28,845 bases of DNA, from the NCBI GenBank assembly GCA_002352045.1, contig DEHT01000085.1, forward strand, positions 21,740 to 50,584, in the 5' to 3' direction. The notes under the pieces were generated by a model. The model searched no databases. It worked only from the letters and a program-made list of their open reading frames with translations, and was not told the origin of the DNA. The DNA is from Chitinophagaceae bacterium UBA2793 (GTDB lineage Bacteria > Bacteroidota > Bacteroidia > Chitinophagales > Chitinophagaceae). Shown here one piece after another: positions 16,771 through 25,300 of this stretch (positions are counted from its first letter, which is position 1; the number at the start of each line of letters is the position of its first letter). The position numbers and the translations under genes were made by a program.

Positions 16771-18048
16771 ATGAGCAATCGAAGATCATTTTTAAAGCAA
16801 ACAGGTTTGTTGGCTGGCGCATTTTCAACCCAAAGTATTTTTAATGAGGTACATGCCAAAGATTTTGAACGAACATCTTTTAATCTATATTCTTCAGAAA
16901 CAGAGGATGATTTTTGGAAAATGATTCAGGATGCTTATACCGTAAACCCCGAAATCATCAACCTCAATAATGGCGGAGTAAGTCCTGCACCTAAAAGTGT
17001 GCAATTGGCTTTGGAACGATACAATAAATTAGCAAATGAAGGCCCGTCGTATTATATGTGGCGGGTGATGGATAAAGGCCGTGAGCCGCTAAGACAAAAA
17101 TTAGCCGAACTTGCCGGAACACTACCCGATGAATTGGCCATTGACCGAAACAGTACCGAAGCATTAAATACAATAATTTATGGTTTGCCCTTACAAAAAG
17201 GCGATGAAGTTATTGGTACCAAGCAAGATTACCCCAACATGATTAATGCCTGGCGGCAAAGAGCTTTAAGAGAAAGCATTGTTTACAAACAAATTAATTT
17301 TGATTTTCCTATTGAAGACGATGATAGCATTGTAAAAACCTATGAAGCAGCTATTACTCCACAAACCAAATTGATTCATATTACCCATGTAATAAATTGG
17401 GTAGGGCAAATAATGCCGGTTGCTAAAATAACAGCAATGGCTAAACGACATGGAATTGAAACCCTGGTAGATGGCGCACATTCATTTGGATTGCTCAATT
17501 TTAAAATCCCCGATTTGGGCTGCGATTATTTTGGTACCAGCCTGCATAAATTTTTATGTGCATCGGTTGGCAGCGGATTGCTTTGGATAAAGAAAGATAA
17601 AATAAGCAAAGTGTGGCCTTTGCTCTGCAACGATAAACCTCAAAGTGATGATATAAGAAAGTTTGAAACCATTGGCACCCGGAGTTTTCCAATAGAACAG
17701 GCCATTGGGGAAGCAATTAATTTTCACAATGCCATAGGCTCGCAAAGAAAACAAGAGCGTATTCATTTTTTAAAAAATTACTGGGCTTCGAAAGTTAAAG
17801 AAATTAAAGGCGTAAAACTGCATACATCTTTACATCCAAAATATTCCTGTGCTATTTGCGGTATCAGCATTGATGGCCTTACGCCCCAGGAATTAGATAC
17901 AGCACTTTTTTCAAAATATAAAATACATACCGTGGCTATCAATAGGGAAAATATTCATTGTGTAAGAGTAACGCCCAATGTTTATACTAAAACTGAGCAG
18001 TTGGATATTTTAGTAAATGCCATTGCAAACATTGCACAAAAAAAATAA
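16771..18048 (+). CDS. Class V aminotransferase (isopenicillin-N epimerase / cysteine desulfurase-like), Tat-exported
   Basis: The 425-aa PLP enzyme starts MSNRRSFLKQTGLLAGAFST, a twin-arginine signal (RRSFLK, then a hydrophobic stretch), so it should be exported folded, which is unusual for the fold type but common in this Bacteroidota subfamily. The aminotransferase class V domain shows LNNGGVSPAP near the front, DGAHSFGLLNF (the Asp that contacts the PLP ring nitrogen) and SLHKFL, where Lys260 should form the internal aldimine. Family members include isopenicillin-N epimerase-like and selenocysteine lyase-like enzymes; the substrate is unknown. The Gfo/Idh gene follows with a 1-bp gap, so the two are probably translationally linked. 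Confidence 0.87.
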   Translation: MSNRRSFLKQTGLLAGAFSTQSIFNEVHAKDFERTSFNLYSSETEDDFWKMIQDAYTVNPEIINLNNGGVSPAPKSVQLALERYNKLANEGPSYYMWRVMDKGREPLRQKLAELAGTLPDELAIDRNSTEALNTIIYGLPLQKGDEVIGTKQDYPNMINAWRQRALRESIVYKQINFDFPIEDDDSIVKTYEAAITPQTKLIHITHVINWVGQIMPVAKITAMAKRHGIETLVDGAHSFGLLNFKIPDLGCDYFGTSLHKFLCASVGSGLLWIKKDKISKVWPLLCNDKPQSDDIRKFETIGTRSFPIEQAIGEAINFHNAIGSQRKQERIHFLKNYWASKVKEIKGVKLHTSLHPKYSCAICGISIDGLTPQELDTALFSKYKIHTVAINRENIHCVRVTPNVYTKTEQLDILVNAIANIAQKK

Positions 18049-18049
18049 C

Positions 18050-19021
18050 ATGAAAGAAGTAGTGTGGGGTATTATAGGCTGTGGCAATGTTACAGAGCAA
18101 AAGAGTGGGCCGGCATTTAATAAAGTACCCAACTCAAAACTTTATGCAGTAATGCGTAGAGATATTCAAAAAGCAGCAGACTATGCCCGCAGGCACAATG
18201 TTCCAAAATTCTATGGAGATGCATACGAGTTGATAAATGATAAAGAATTAACTGCTATTTATATTGCTACACCTCCATCGAGCCACGAGCAGTATTGCCT
18301 GGCTGCTATTGCCGCCAACAAACCCGTGTATGTAGAAAAGCCAATGGCGCTAAATTATGATGCGGCACTTAATATTAAAAGAGCGGCAGATTTACATAAT
18401 GTAAAATTGTCGGTTGCACATTACCGAAATGCTCAACCCTATTTTAATGCCATTAAAAAATGTTTGGAAGGTGGCAGCATTGGTAGGGTAGAGGAAGTTC
18501 AATTGCGTTTTTTAAGACCGGTACTATCAGAGATACAATTAAAAGAACCCGGCAAGGAATGGCGGGTAAATTCTGCCGTTTCAGGTGGTGGTTTGTTTCA
18601 TGATCTTGCACCACACCAGTTGGGTGTTTTACTTTACTATTTTGGAGCGGTGGAGCATGCAGAAGGGATAGCTTCATGTACTCAAAAAAGCTATGCCGCA
18701 CATGATAAGATAAATGCTCAAATAATTTTTAAAAACGGTATAAAGTTTACAGGCGAATGGAGTTTTAATTCTACGGAAAATACGGATGAATGTATAATTA
18801 AAGGAACCAATGGCAGTTTGCAATTTTCATTTTTTGAGCAACCCAATTTTTTGCTCAGCAGTTTCGGCAAGATTGAAAAGAAATCTTTTCCTGTTATACA
18901 ACATGTGCAGCAGCCAATGATTGAAAAAGTAGTTCAATATTTTTTAGGGAGAGCACCTAATCCATGCAGTGCCGATGAAGGAGTAGAAGTGATGCGATTA
19001 ATTGAAGCTTGTACCAAATAA
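18050..19021 (+). CDS. Gfo/Idh/MocA family oxidoreductase
   Basis: The 323-aa protein starts at the ATG at 18050, one base after the aminotransferase stop; a start at 18017 would add 11 residues overlapping the upstream gene. It has VVWGIIGCGNV (Rossmann glycine motif, residues 4-14), ATPPSSHEQY and the EKP signature at 96-98, where Lys97 is the usual catalytic residue, followed by SVAHYRNAQPYF and the GGGLFHDLAPHQL segment of the C-terminal alpha/beta domain. It is an NAD(P)-dependent dehydrogenase of a sugar or cyclitol-like substrate that cannot be specified. Pairing with an exported aminotransferase suggests a shared amino-sugar or amino-acid route, but this is inference. A perfect hairpin follows 1 bp after the stop. 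Confidence 0.88.
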   Translation: MKEVVWGIIGCGNVTEQKSGPAFNKVPNSKLYAVMRRDIQKAADYARRHNVPKFYGDAYELINDKELTAIYIATPPSSHEQYCLAAIAANKPVYVEKPMALNYDAALNIKRAADLHNVKLSVAHYRNAQPYFNAIKKCLEGGSIGRVEEVQLRFLRPVLSEIQLKEPGKEWRVNSAVSGGGLFHDLAPHQLGVLLYYFGAVEHAEGIASCTQKSYAAHDKINAQIIFKNGIKFTGEWSFNSTENTDECIIKGTNGSLQFSFFEQPNFLLSSFGKIEKKSFPVIQHVQQPMIEKVVQYFLGRAPNPCSADEGVEVMRLIEACTK

Positions 19022-19022
19022 C

Positions 19023-19050
19023 AATTGCTTTTGGCAAACCAAAAGCAATT
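19023..19050. terminator. Perfect 12-bp hairpin, likely bidirectional terminator
   Basis: AATTGCTTTTGG (19023-19034) and CCAAAAGCAATT (19039-19050) form a perfect stem with a CAAA loop, starting 1 bp after the oxidoreductase stop. The convergent small gene ends at 19078, so it can serve both. It lacks a long T-run (TTTAATTG follows), so termination strength is uncertain. Confidence 0.7.
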
Positions 19051-19077
19051 TAATTGATGCAAAAATGCTGTGGAAAT

Positions 19078-19338
19078 TTAAACTATCTGGCTTTTTAAAA
19101 AGCCTTCAATAGCATTGCAGGGAACCATAAACGGTTTTTCATCGATCACTATATCGAGGTTAGAGCCCGAAACAGTATAAGCACCTACTATGCTTTGACC
19201 AAAAAAGCTAACAGAAAAGTTGCCGGCCTTTTCATCGCCTGCAAAATTGCCACTTTGTTTTTCAACTGCTTTTTTTGCTTTCTCTAAAATTTGAGTTGAT
19301 TCGCCTGTAAACGGAATCGAAAATGTACATGCTGCCAT
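19078..19338 (-). CDS. Small cytoplasmic protein, resembles polyhydroxyalkanoic-acid-system proteins
   Basis: This is an 86-aa protein when started at the ATG at 19338 (MAACTFSIPF); an in-frame ATG at 19362 gives eight extra residues. There is no signal peptide. One amphipathic helix (TQILEKAKKAVEKQSG) is followed by four beta strands (GNFSVSFFGQSIVGAYTVSG, NLDIVIDEKP) and a last helix (AIEGFLKSQI). Helix-strands-helix with Lys-Ala-rich first helix recalls the PHA granule-region (START-like) small proteins, but I cannot align it with confidence, so the function stays open. It is a lone gene flanked by the hairpin and by the intergenic region of the TIR operon. Confidence 0.55.
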   Translation of the reverse strand: MAACTFSIPFTGESTQILEKAKKAVEKQSGNFAGDEKAGNFSVSFFGQSIVGAYTVSGSNLDIVIDEKPFMVPCNAIEGFLKSQIV

Positions 19339-19530
19339 GCCACAAAAATAAGGACTAAGCATTAAAACAAATGCAGCTTCCTCAAATAGTGAAATTAAAA
19401 TGCATATTCATTTTTTTGATTATATGGATTATTTTTCAGACTTTAGTAGCACGTTTCTAACTCCTTTTACAGTATTCCATTTCTTTGATAAGCCTCCCGC
19501 AACATCATTCCGGCAAATAAAAGCTTACAG

Positions 19531-19548
19531 CATCAATATATTTTGATG
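19531..19548. promoter_or_regulatory. Inverted repeat upstream of the TIR operon
   Basis: CATCAA (19531-19536), a TATATT spacer, and TTGATG (19543-19548) form a perfect 6-bp inverted repeat ending 26 nt before the TIR start codon. It includes a TATTTTG resembling a -7 element with one base missing. It might be an operator, but no regulator is encoded nearby. Confidence 0.35.
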
Positions 19549-19574
19549 AGTTCTAACCATGTAAACATATTATT

Positions 19575-20213
19575 ATGCCATACCAGTATGATGTTTTTAT
19601 TTCTTACAAACGTGGAAGAATAAATGAGCAATGGCTCAATGAAATTTTTTTCCCTTTTTTTGAAAATTATCTCGACAATGAATTGTCTGAAACTCCCAGG
19701 ATTTTTATTGATAAAACCGGCCTAAGTCCAGGCGTAAATTTTAGCAATGAACTCTTTAGAAGTTTAATGAACTCCAAATGTATGCTGTCGATATGGAGCC
19801 CTCCATATTTCCGCAAAAGTGAATGGTGCGTAAAAGAGTTTTTAACCATGCAGTACAAGCAGGAGTTTTATAAATTAAATGCAGGCACCATGCCTCGTAC
19901 TTTAATTTGGCCCATCTTATACAGAGACATTGAGCCAATGCCCGATATTATTAAACATATCAATTACCTGGATTATAGCAATTTCAATGTGGTAGGAGAG
20001 GCATTTTCAAGAAGTGAAAAATATCTGCAATTACAAGAAAAGTTGCAGGATGATATTGCAAGCTTAGTAGAGATCATCAACAATGCACCACCCATGGATC
20101 CTTTGTTTGAAACACCCGAAGGTCAGGAACAAACTATTAAAGCACTTACTACCTATTTTGAAAATAAGGGCGGTGAAGTAGTAGAGCATTTTCAAAAACC
20201 CATATCATGGTAA
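19575..20213 (+). CDS. TIR domain protein
   Basis: This 212-aa soluble protein has residues 4-~150 forming a TIR domain: YDVFISYKRG (box 1), RIFIDKTGLSPG (box 2-like loop), SKCMLSIWSPPYFRKSEWCVKEF, and LIWPILY. The S-E-W-C-V-K-E-F stretch carries Glu88 at the position of the catalytic glutamate in NAD-cleaving TIR domains, so NADase or cyclic-ADP-ribose signalling is plausible; whether it is active is not shown. The last ~60 residues are helical and contain no effector domain. TIR-like proteins are known beside KGGVGR-variant ATPases (for example FxsC in FxSxx-COOH loci of actinobacteria). The stop overlaps the ATPase start by 7 bp, implying coupled translation. Confidence 0.88.
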   Translation: MPYQYDVFISYKRGRINEQWLNEIFFPFFENYLDNELSETPRIFIDKTGLSPGVNFSNELFRSLMNSKCMLSIWSPPYFRKSEWCVKEFLTMQYKQEFYKLNAGTMPRTLIWPILYRDIEPMPDIIKHINYLDYSNFNVVGEAFSRSEKYLQLQEKLQDDIASLVEIINNAPPMDPLFETPEGQEQTIKALTTYFENKGGEVVEHFQKPISW

Positions 20214-22348
20214 ACAATAAGAAAATTGCCAGCAGAATAATCACTTTCTATTCTTACAAAGGAGGTGTTGGCCGTTCTATGGGTATGGTGAACGTAGGCG
20301 TAGTAATGAGTATGTGGGGTTATAAAGTTTTATTGATTGATTGGGATTTGGAAGCCCCGGGCCTGGAAAATTATTTTTGCCACCATATTGATGTAAAAAG
20401 CAGCAAAGAGAATAATGGATTAATTGATTTGCTCGATTTAAAAAATAAATGCGATGAAATATTGGTAGAGGAACTCCCCTGGAACGAATACATACAAACA
20501 ATTCAGGGGAATACTTTTTCGGTTGATATGATATCTGCCGGAAAAAGAGACGAAAACTATTTCAATAAAGTGAGGCAGTTTGATTACGCAGGCTTTTATA
20601 ATGAATCGGGTGGAGGCGACTACATTGAAAATTTAAGAGAATACTGGCTCGATCATTATGATTTTGTTTTAATTGATAGCCGAACCGGCCTTACAGATAG
20701 CAGCGGTATCTGTTCTATTCACATGCCCGATATTTTGGTGGTAATGTTTACCCCAAATGAACAAAGTTTTAATGGCGTAAAAGAAGTGGCTCAAAAAGCA
20801 GTGGCAGGACAAAAGCAGGTAATCTACGATAGGTTTAGGTTAAGGGTGCTGCCTATTCCATGCCGAATTGAAAATGCCGAAACACAGTTGTTAGACGAAT
20901 GGATGACCCGTATTTACAAAGAATCGGAACCCATGTTGGAATGGTTGCCAAAGAGTGAAACAAATCCTGCTGAATTTGCCGTATGGCCATCTGATGTTAT
21001 TGGGCAAATACGCATTCCCTACAAAGCCTATTATTCTTACGGCGAAAGATTGGCTGTTGTAGAAAGAGGAACCAGCGATCCGCTTGATCTTGGATTTGTG
21101 TACGAAAGTATTGCTGCTGTATTGGTGAACGATTTACAGCAAATTCATTTACTCAAAGAAGCCCGGGACCTGCTAATAAAAAAAGCAAGAGGCGAAGATA
21201 TTGTTGATTACTCCGAACTGGAGAAAAAATTTGCAGATGAGCAAGATCTAAAATTTAGGTTACAGGAAGAGCTAAGAAAAAAAGAAAGCTTCATTGAAGA
21301 AAAACAACTACAATCAAAGAAAAGAAAAACAAATTTAATATGGATTGCAGCCGCCAGTGCCATTGCCATTGCTGCAATTTTTTATGCAGCAGGAACATTT
21401 AACAAGAAGCCAATTGTTAATCAAAATAATCCAGTAGTGAAAGCCCCTGATTCATTAGAAAATCCTAAGATTGATCTTGCCATTGATTTTGCTACAACAT
21501 ACTCTACTTCAAACCTACAAACCGACCTGGGCTTTAATATGCAAATGGCAGAAAAGTATGTTGAATTGTCGCCAGCTTACCAGGATAGTTTTAAAGACAT
21601 AAAAGAAAAAATTGAATTTGCCATTTCTTATCGCTTTCAGGAACTGGCCGATTCTTTTTATACTTCCATGCGAACAAAACCCCCTACCACAGCAGGTTTG
21701 TTAAGCGATAGTATTCAAACTTTTGGCAACATAAAAAATCCCTCTGCAAAAATTATTTTGAGCAGGCTTTCCAATAAAAAGCAAATTACCAACCAGCCGG
21801 TTGATAGTAGTTTTGATTTGCAAATAGTGCCCAAAGGATTTTTGGTTACTTACAGGGTTAATGGAAATAGCCTGCCTGATATAAATAGAAATTTTAAAAG
21901 AGTTGTTACTAATGATGCTATCAACTACAACAAACATTTTAAAATTACCGACTACTCGTACGCTGTTATTGATAGCATTGCTGAAAAAGTAGTACTGGAA
22001 AAAATAAATGTTGCGTTGCTTATTTGTAATGGAATTTCTAAAAATGAATATGCAAAAATTAGCGGATTGCCACGTTTGCTAAAGGGAAACTCGAATTTGA
22101 GTATAATCACAAAAATGAATTTTACCGCAAGTTCAGATAAGGCCTCACCTTTTTATTTTAATGAGGCCGGAATTAAATACAGCGATGCTTCTGTTTATAA
22201 AGAATCATTAATGCTCCAGGAATATATATACAAACTTACCGGCAGCAGGTTGCCTTTGCAATTGCAAAGAAGCGGTAGCAAAAAATATATCAATGCCTAT
22301 TACTGTGCTACAACCTTCGACAAATCAAATATTATGCAGAAGTACTAG
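20207..22348 (+). CDS. Membrane-anchored KGGVGR-variant MinD/ParA-like ATPase
   Basis: The 713-aa protein's N-terminal ~300 residues are a SIMIBI P-loop ATPase: deviant Walker A KGGVGRS at 18-24 (Arg replaces the usual Lys/Gly-Lys, the KGGVGR variant), LLIDWDLEAPG with Asp45, and FVLIDSRTGLTD with Asp157. A charged, coiled-coil-like stretch (~334-375, ELEKKFADEQDL...) leads into one membrane helix (~377-399), preceded by KSKKRK, which by the positive-inside rule puts the ATPase in the cytoplasm. Residues ~400-713 should be periplasmic and match no family I know. The design suggests a switch that links an outside signal to the TIR and CHAT partners in the same operon. The start at 20207 is inside the TIR stop overlap. 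Confidence 0.85.
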   Translation: MVNNKKIASRIITFYSYKGGVGRSMGMVNVGVVMSMWGYKVLLIDWDLEAPGLENYFCHHIDVKSSKENNGLIDLLDLKNKCDEILVEELPWNEYIQTIQGNTFSVDMISAGKRDENYFNKVRQFDYAGFYNESGGGDYIENLREYWLDHYDFVLIDSRTGLTDSSGICSIHMPDILVVMFTPNEQSFNGVKEVAQKAVAGQKQVIYDRFRLRVLPIPCRIENAETQLLDEWMTRIYKESEPMLEWLPKSETNPAEFAVWPSDVIGQIRIPYKAYYSYGERLAVVERGTSDPLDLGFVYESIAAVLVNDLQQIHLLKEARDLLIKKARGEDIVDYSELEKKFADEQDLKFRLQEELRKKESFIEEKQLQSKKRKTNLIWIAAASAIAIAAIFYAAGTFNKKPIVNQNNPVVKAPDSLENPKIDLAIDFATTYSTSNLQTDLGFNMQMAEKYVELSPAYQDSFKDIKEKIEFAISYRFQELADSFYTSMRTKPPTTAGLLSDSIQTFGNIKNPSAKIILSRLSNKKQITNQPVDSSFDLQIVPKGFLVTYRVNGNSLPDINRNFKRVVTNDAINYNKHFKITDYSYAVIDSIAEKVVLEKINVALLICNGISKNEYAKISGLPRLLKGNSNLSIITKMNFTASSDKASPFYFNEAGIKYSDASVYKESLMLQEYIYKLTGSRLPLQLQRSGSKKYINAYYCATTFDKSNIMQKY

Positions 22349-22381
22349 CAAAACAAAACTTAAACTCCTAAATAAACTTTT

Positions 22382-25300
22382 ATGAGTATTTCTAAAATTA
22401 ACATTAAGGGAAGTCAACAAATTATTTCGAATACTACAGCCGACGATCCATTACAGCCGGTTGCATCTTTTTCTGTTGGCTCATCATTAAGAGCATCTAT
22501 AGAAAGCTATGATATAGAATTAAAGAAAGACGATGTTGTTGAAATGGTATTTGAGGATGGCACAGTGTGGTATGGAAATGCCGATACGCTTGAAGATGTT
22601 TTTCCGGAAGCTTTGGACACTAATCGGTCTGGCGAAATGGGCTTTACTTTACCATCAACTTTAGACAATGACAGTACCGATAGAAGCCTGGTAGGCGATG
22701 CTGTATTAAAACTGTTTAATGTTTTTTCCAAAAAAAAATTAAGTACCGAAATTAAAAAACTGGCAGAAGACCTTGAGAAAAAGCAACTCGACAATATGAG
22801 TGGGCTTTATAAAGTAGATAGCAGTTATCATCTTTCTGCATTTAATGCATCCGAATCCGATAAGCCCTGGTTCTTGTTTTTACATGGCACTGCTTCATCA
22901 TCATCAGGCTCCTTTGCCGAATTGGTTGGCTCCGATCTTTGGCAGTATATTCATACCCAATATGCAGGGCAGGTACTGGCTTTTCAACACGAAACGCTTA
23001 CCAAAAGCCCTTTGCAAAATGTTTTCGAACTGTTGGAACAGTTGCCTAAGAGTGGAGCCTTGCATATAATTTCACATTCCCGTGGTGGTTTAGTAGGCGA
23101 AGTGTTGGCAAGGTTTTGCAATGGCAGCGAACTCAATAAAGGCTTTGATGCTAATGAAATTGCATTGCTCAAAAAAGAAGACCGTAACGATGATTTAAAA
23201 TATATTGCTGCTATTGAAACTGCAATGAAGGACCGAAAACTTTTTGTAGAAAAATTTATTAGGGTTGCATGCCCTGCAAGTGGTACAACACTTGCTTCCG
23301 GTAGGCTCGATAATTTTTTTAACGTAAGCATAAATCTTTTGGGGCTGGCAACCGGAGCCGCTGCCAATCCTGTTTTTATTTCATTTAGAGCCTTGGCTTC
23401 GGCAGTTATCAATTGCAAAAACGATGTGAACACTTTACCCGGATTGGAAGCAATGAGCCCCGATTCGGTTTTTATAAAAGTGCTCAACAATCCTTCTGGC
23501 AAAGTGGTGCTCGATAATCCATTGGCCATTATTTCGGGCAATTGCAAAACCAAATTTAATTTGAAAGCCTTGCTCATTATTGCCAGCCGAATTTTCTTTC
23601 AAAAAAATAACGACCTGGTAGTAAATACTGCCTCCATGCACAATGGCACTCAACGCTTAACCAGGGTACAATATTTTTTAGATGCCGATACCAACGTAGA
23701 TCATTTTCACTATTTTAAAAATTCCGATACACAAAAGGCAATGCTCGATGCATTGAAAACTGTTGCTGATAATGCTATACCCGGTTTTCAATTGCTTCAA
23801 AAAGATGATGAAGTTTTAGACAGGAATGCAATATTAAAACTCGAAGGCGGCCAGGTGCATCCCGAACCTGTTACAGGTACAAAGCCTATTGTTGTTATAC
23901 TACCGGGCATTATGGGTTCCAATCTTTCATACAATGATAATTTGATTTGGATCAATTACCTCCGCTTTCTTGCAGGCGAATTGGGGAAAATTGAAATTAA
24001 ATCGCCCAATATTGAAGCACCCTCACTTATTAGAACCTCCTACCTAAAACTGGTAAAATATTTACGCAATTCTTATGATGTGCTGGTGTTTCCATTTGAT
24101 TGGCGATTACAACTAAATGAATCCGCCGGCTTATTTGCCAAAAAAATTGAAACATTATTAACCTACAATCAACCCATAAAATTAATTGGCCATTCCATGG
24201 GAGGTGTTTTAGTAAGAGATTTTATGGTTACCCAACCTGCTACCTGGAAAAAACTAAATGAGTCGCCCGGTTTTAGATTGATCTTCCTGGGTTCGCCATT
24301 GGGCGGTTCATTTAGAATACCATCTGTTTTGTTTGGTAACGATGCCATTATTGATAAGCTAAGTAAGATTGATATTTTCCATAGCAAGCGAGACCTGTTG
24401 GAAATTTTTATACAATTCCCCGGCTTGCTGAGTTTGCTTCCTTTTAGTACCGATTCCGACAACGATTTTGCCAATGCCGCTGTTTGGAAAAAAATGAAAG
24501 ATGCCCATGGCGACAAAGGTTGGCCCCAGCCCGAAACTAAAGACCTTGCCAATTTTAAAGCCTATAGAGAAGGAGTGGCAAAAGGAATGAAAGATGAGTT
24601 TTACAACAACGCCATTTATATTGCAGGTAAAGATAAAGCAACACCTTGCGGCTATAGGATAGATGAAACATCTAATGGAAAACAATTGTTTTTTTTAAGT
24701 ACCGGCGAGGGCGATCAAAGTGTAACCTGGGATACCGGTATCCCTCCTGCAATGACCGCAAATGATAAAGTATATTTTGTAAATGTTTCGCATGGTGCAT
24801 TGGCCAACGAGCCCATACTATTTAAAGGCATTGAAGAGTTGTTGCTGTATGGAAGTACTACCCAATCAATGTTTAGTAAAACAAGGCCGGTAGTAAGGGG
24901 TTCACAAAAATTATTTAAATCGCCTGTAATAGACGATATGGATCTTTCACCACTGGCCATTGAAAATACTTTGCTAGGTTTAACAGCACAGGAAACCGAA
25001 ATGACCATACAAACCGAATTGAATGTATCGGTAGTAAATGGCGACTTAAGATATGCAAGTTACCCTGTATTGGCCGGCCACTTTTTAAACGATGGTATTA
25101 CCAGTGCCGAATGGCATATTAACCGTTGGTTAAATTATACATTGAGCGACCATCATAAGCTAGGCATTTATCCGGGTATAATAGGAAGTAGTGAATTGTT
25201 TTTAAAAGAAAGCAACAGTGGCTTTACCGGAGCATTAATAGTTGGGCTGGGTTCGCCCACACAGTTTACAGCTTATGAACTCACACAAACCATACAACAG

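Noticed and set aside
22984..23577. 197-codon minus-strand ORF inside the CHAT gene
   Set aside because: It lies wholly inside the well-supported hydrolase domain, is low-complexity in Leu/Ser/Thr and shows no family pattern.
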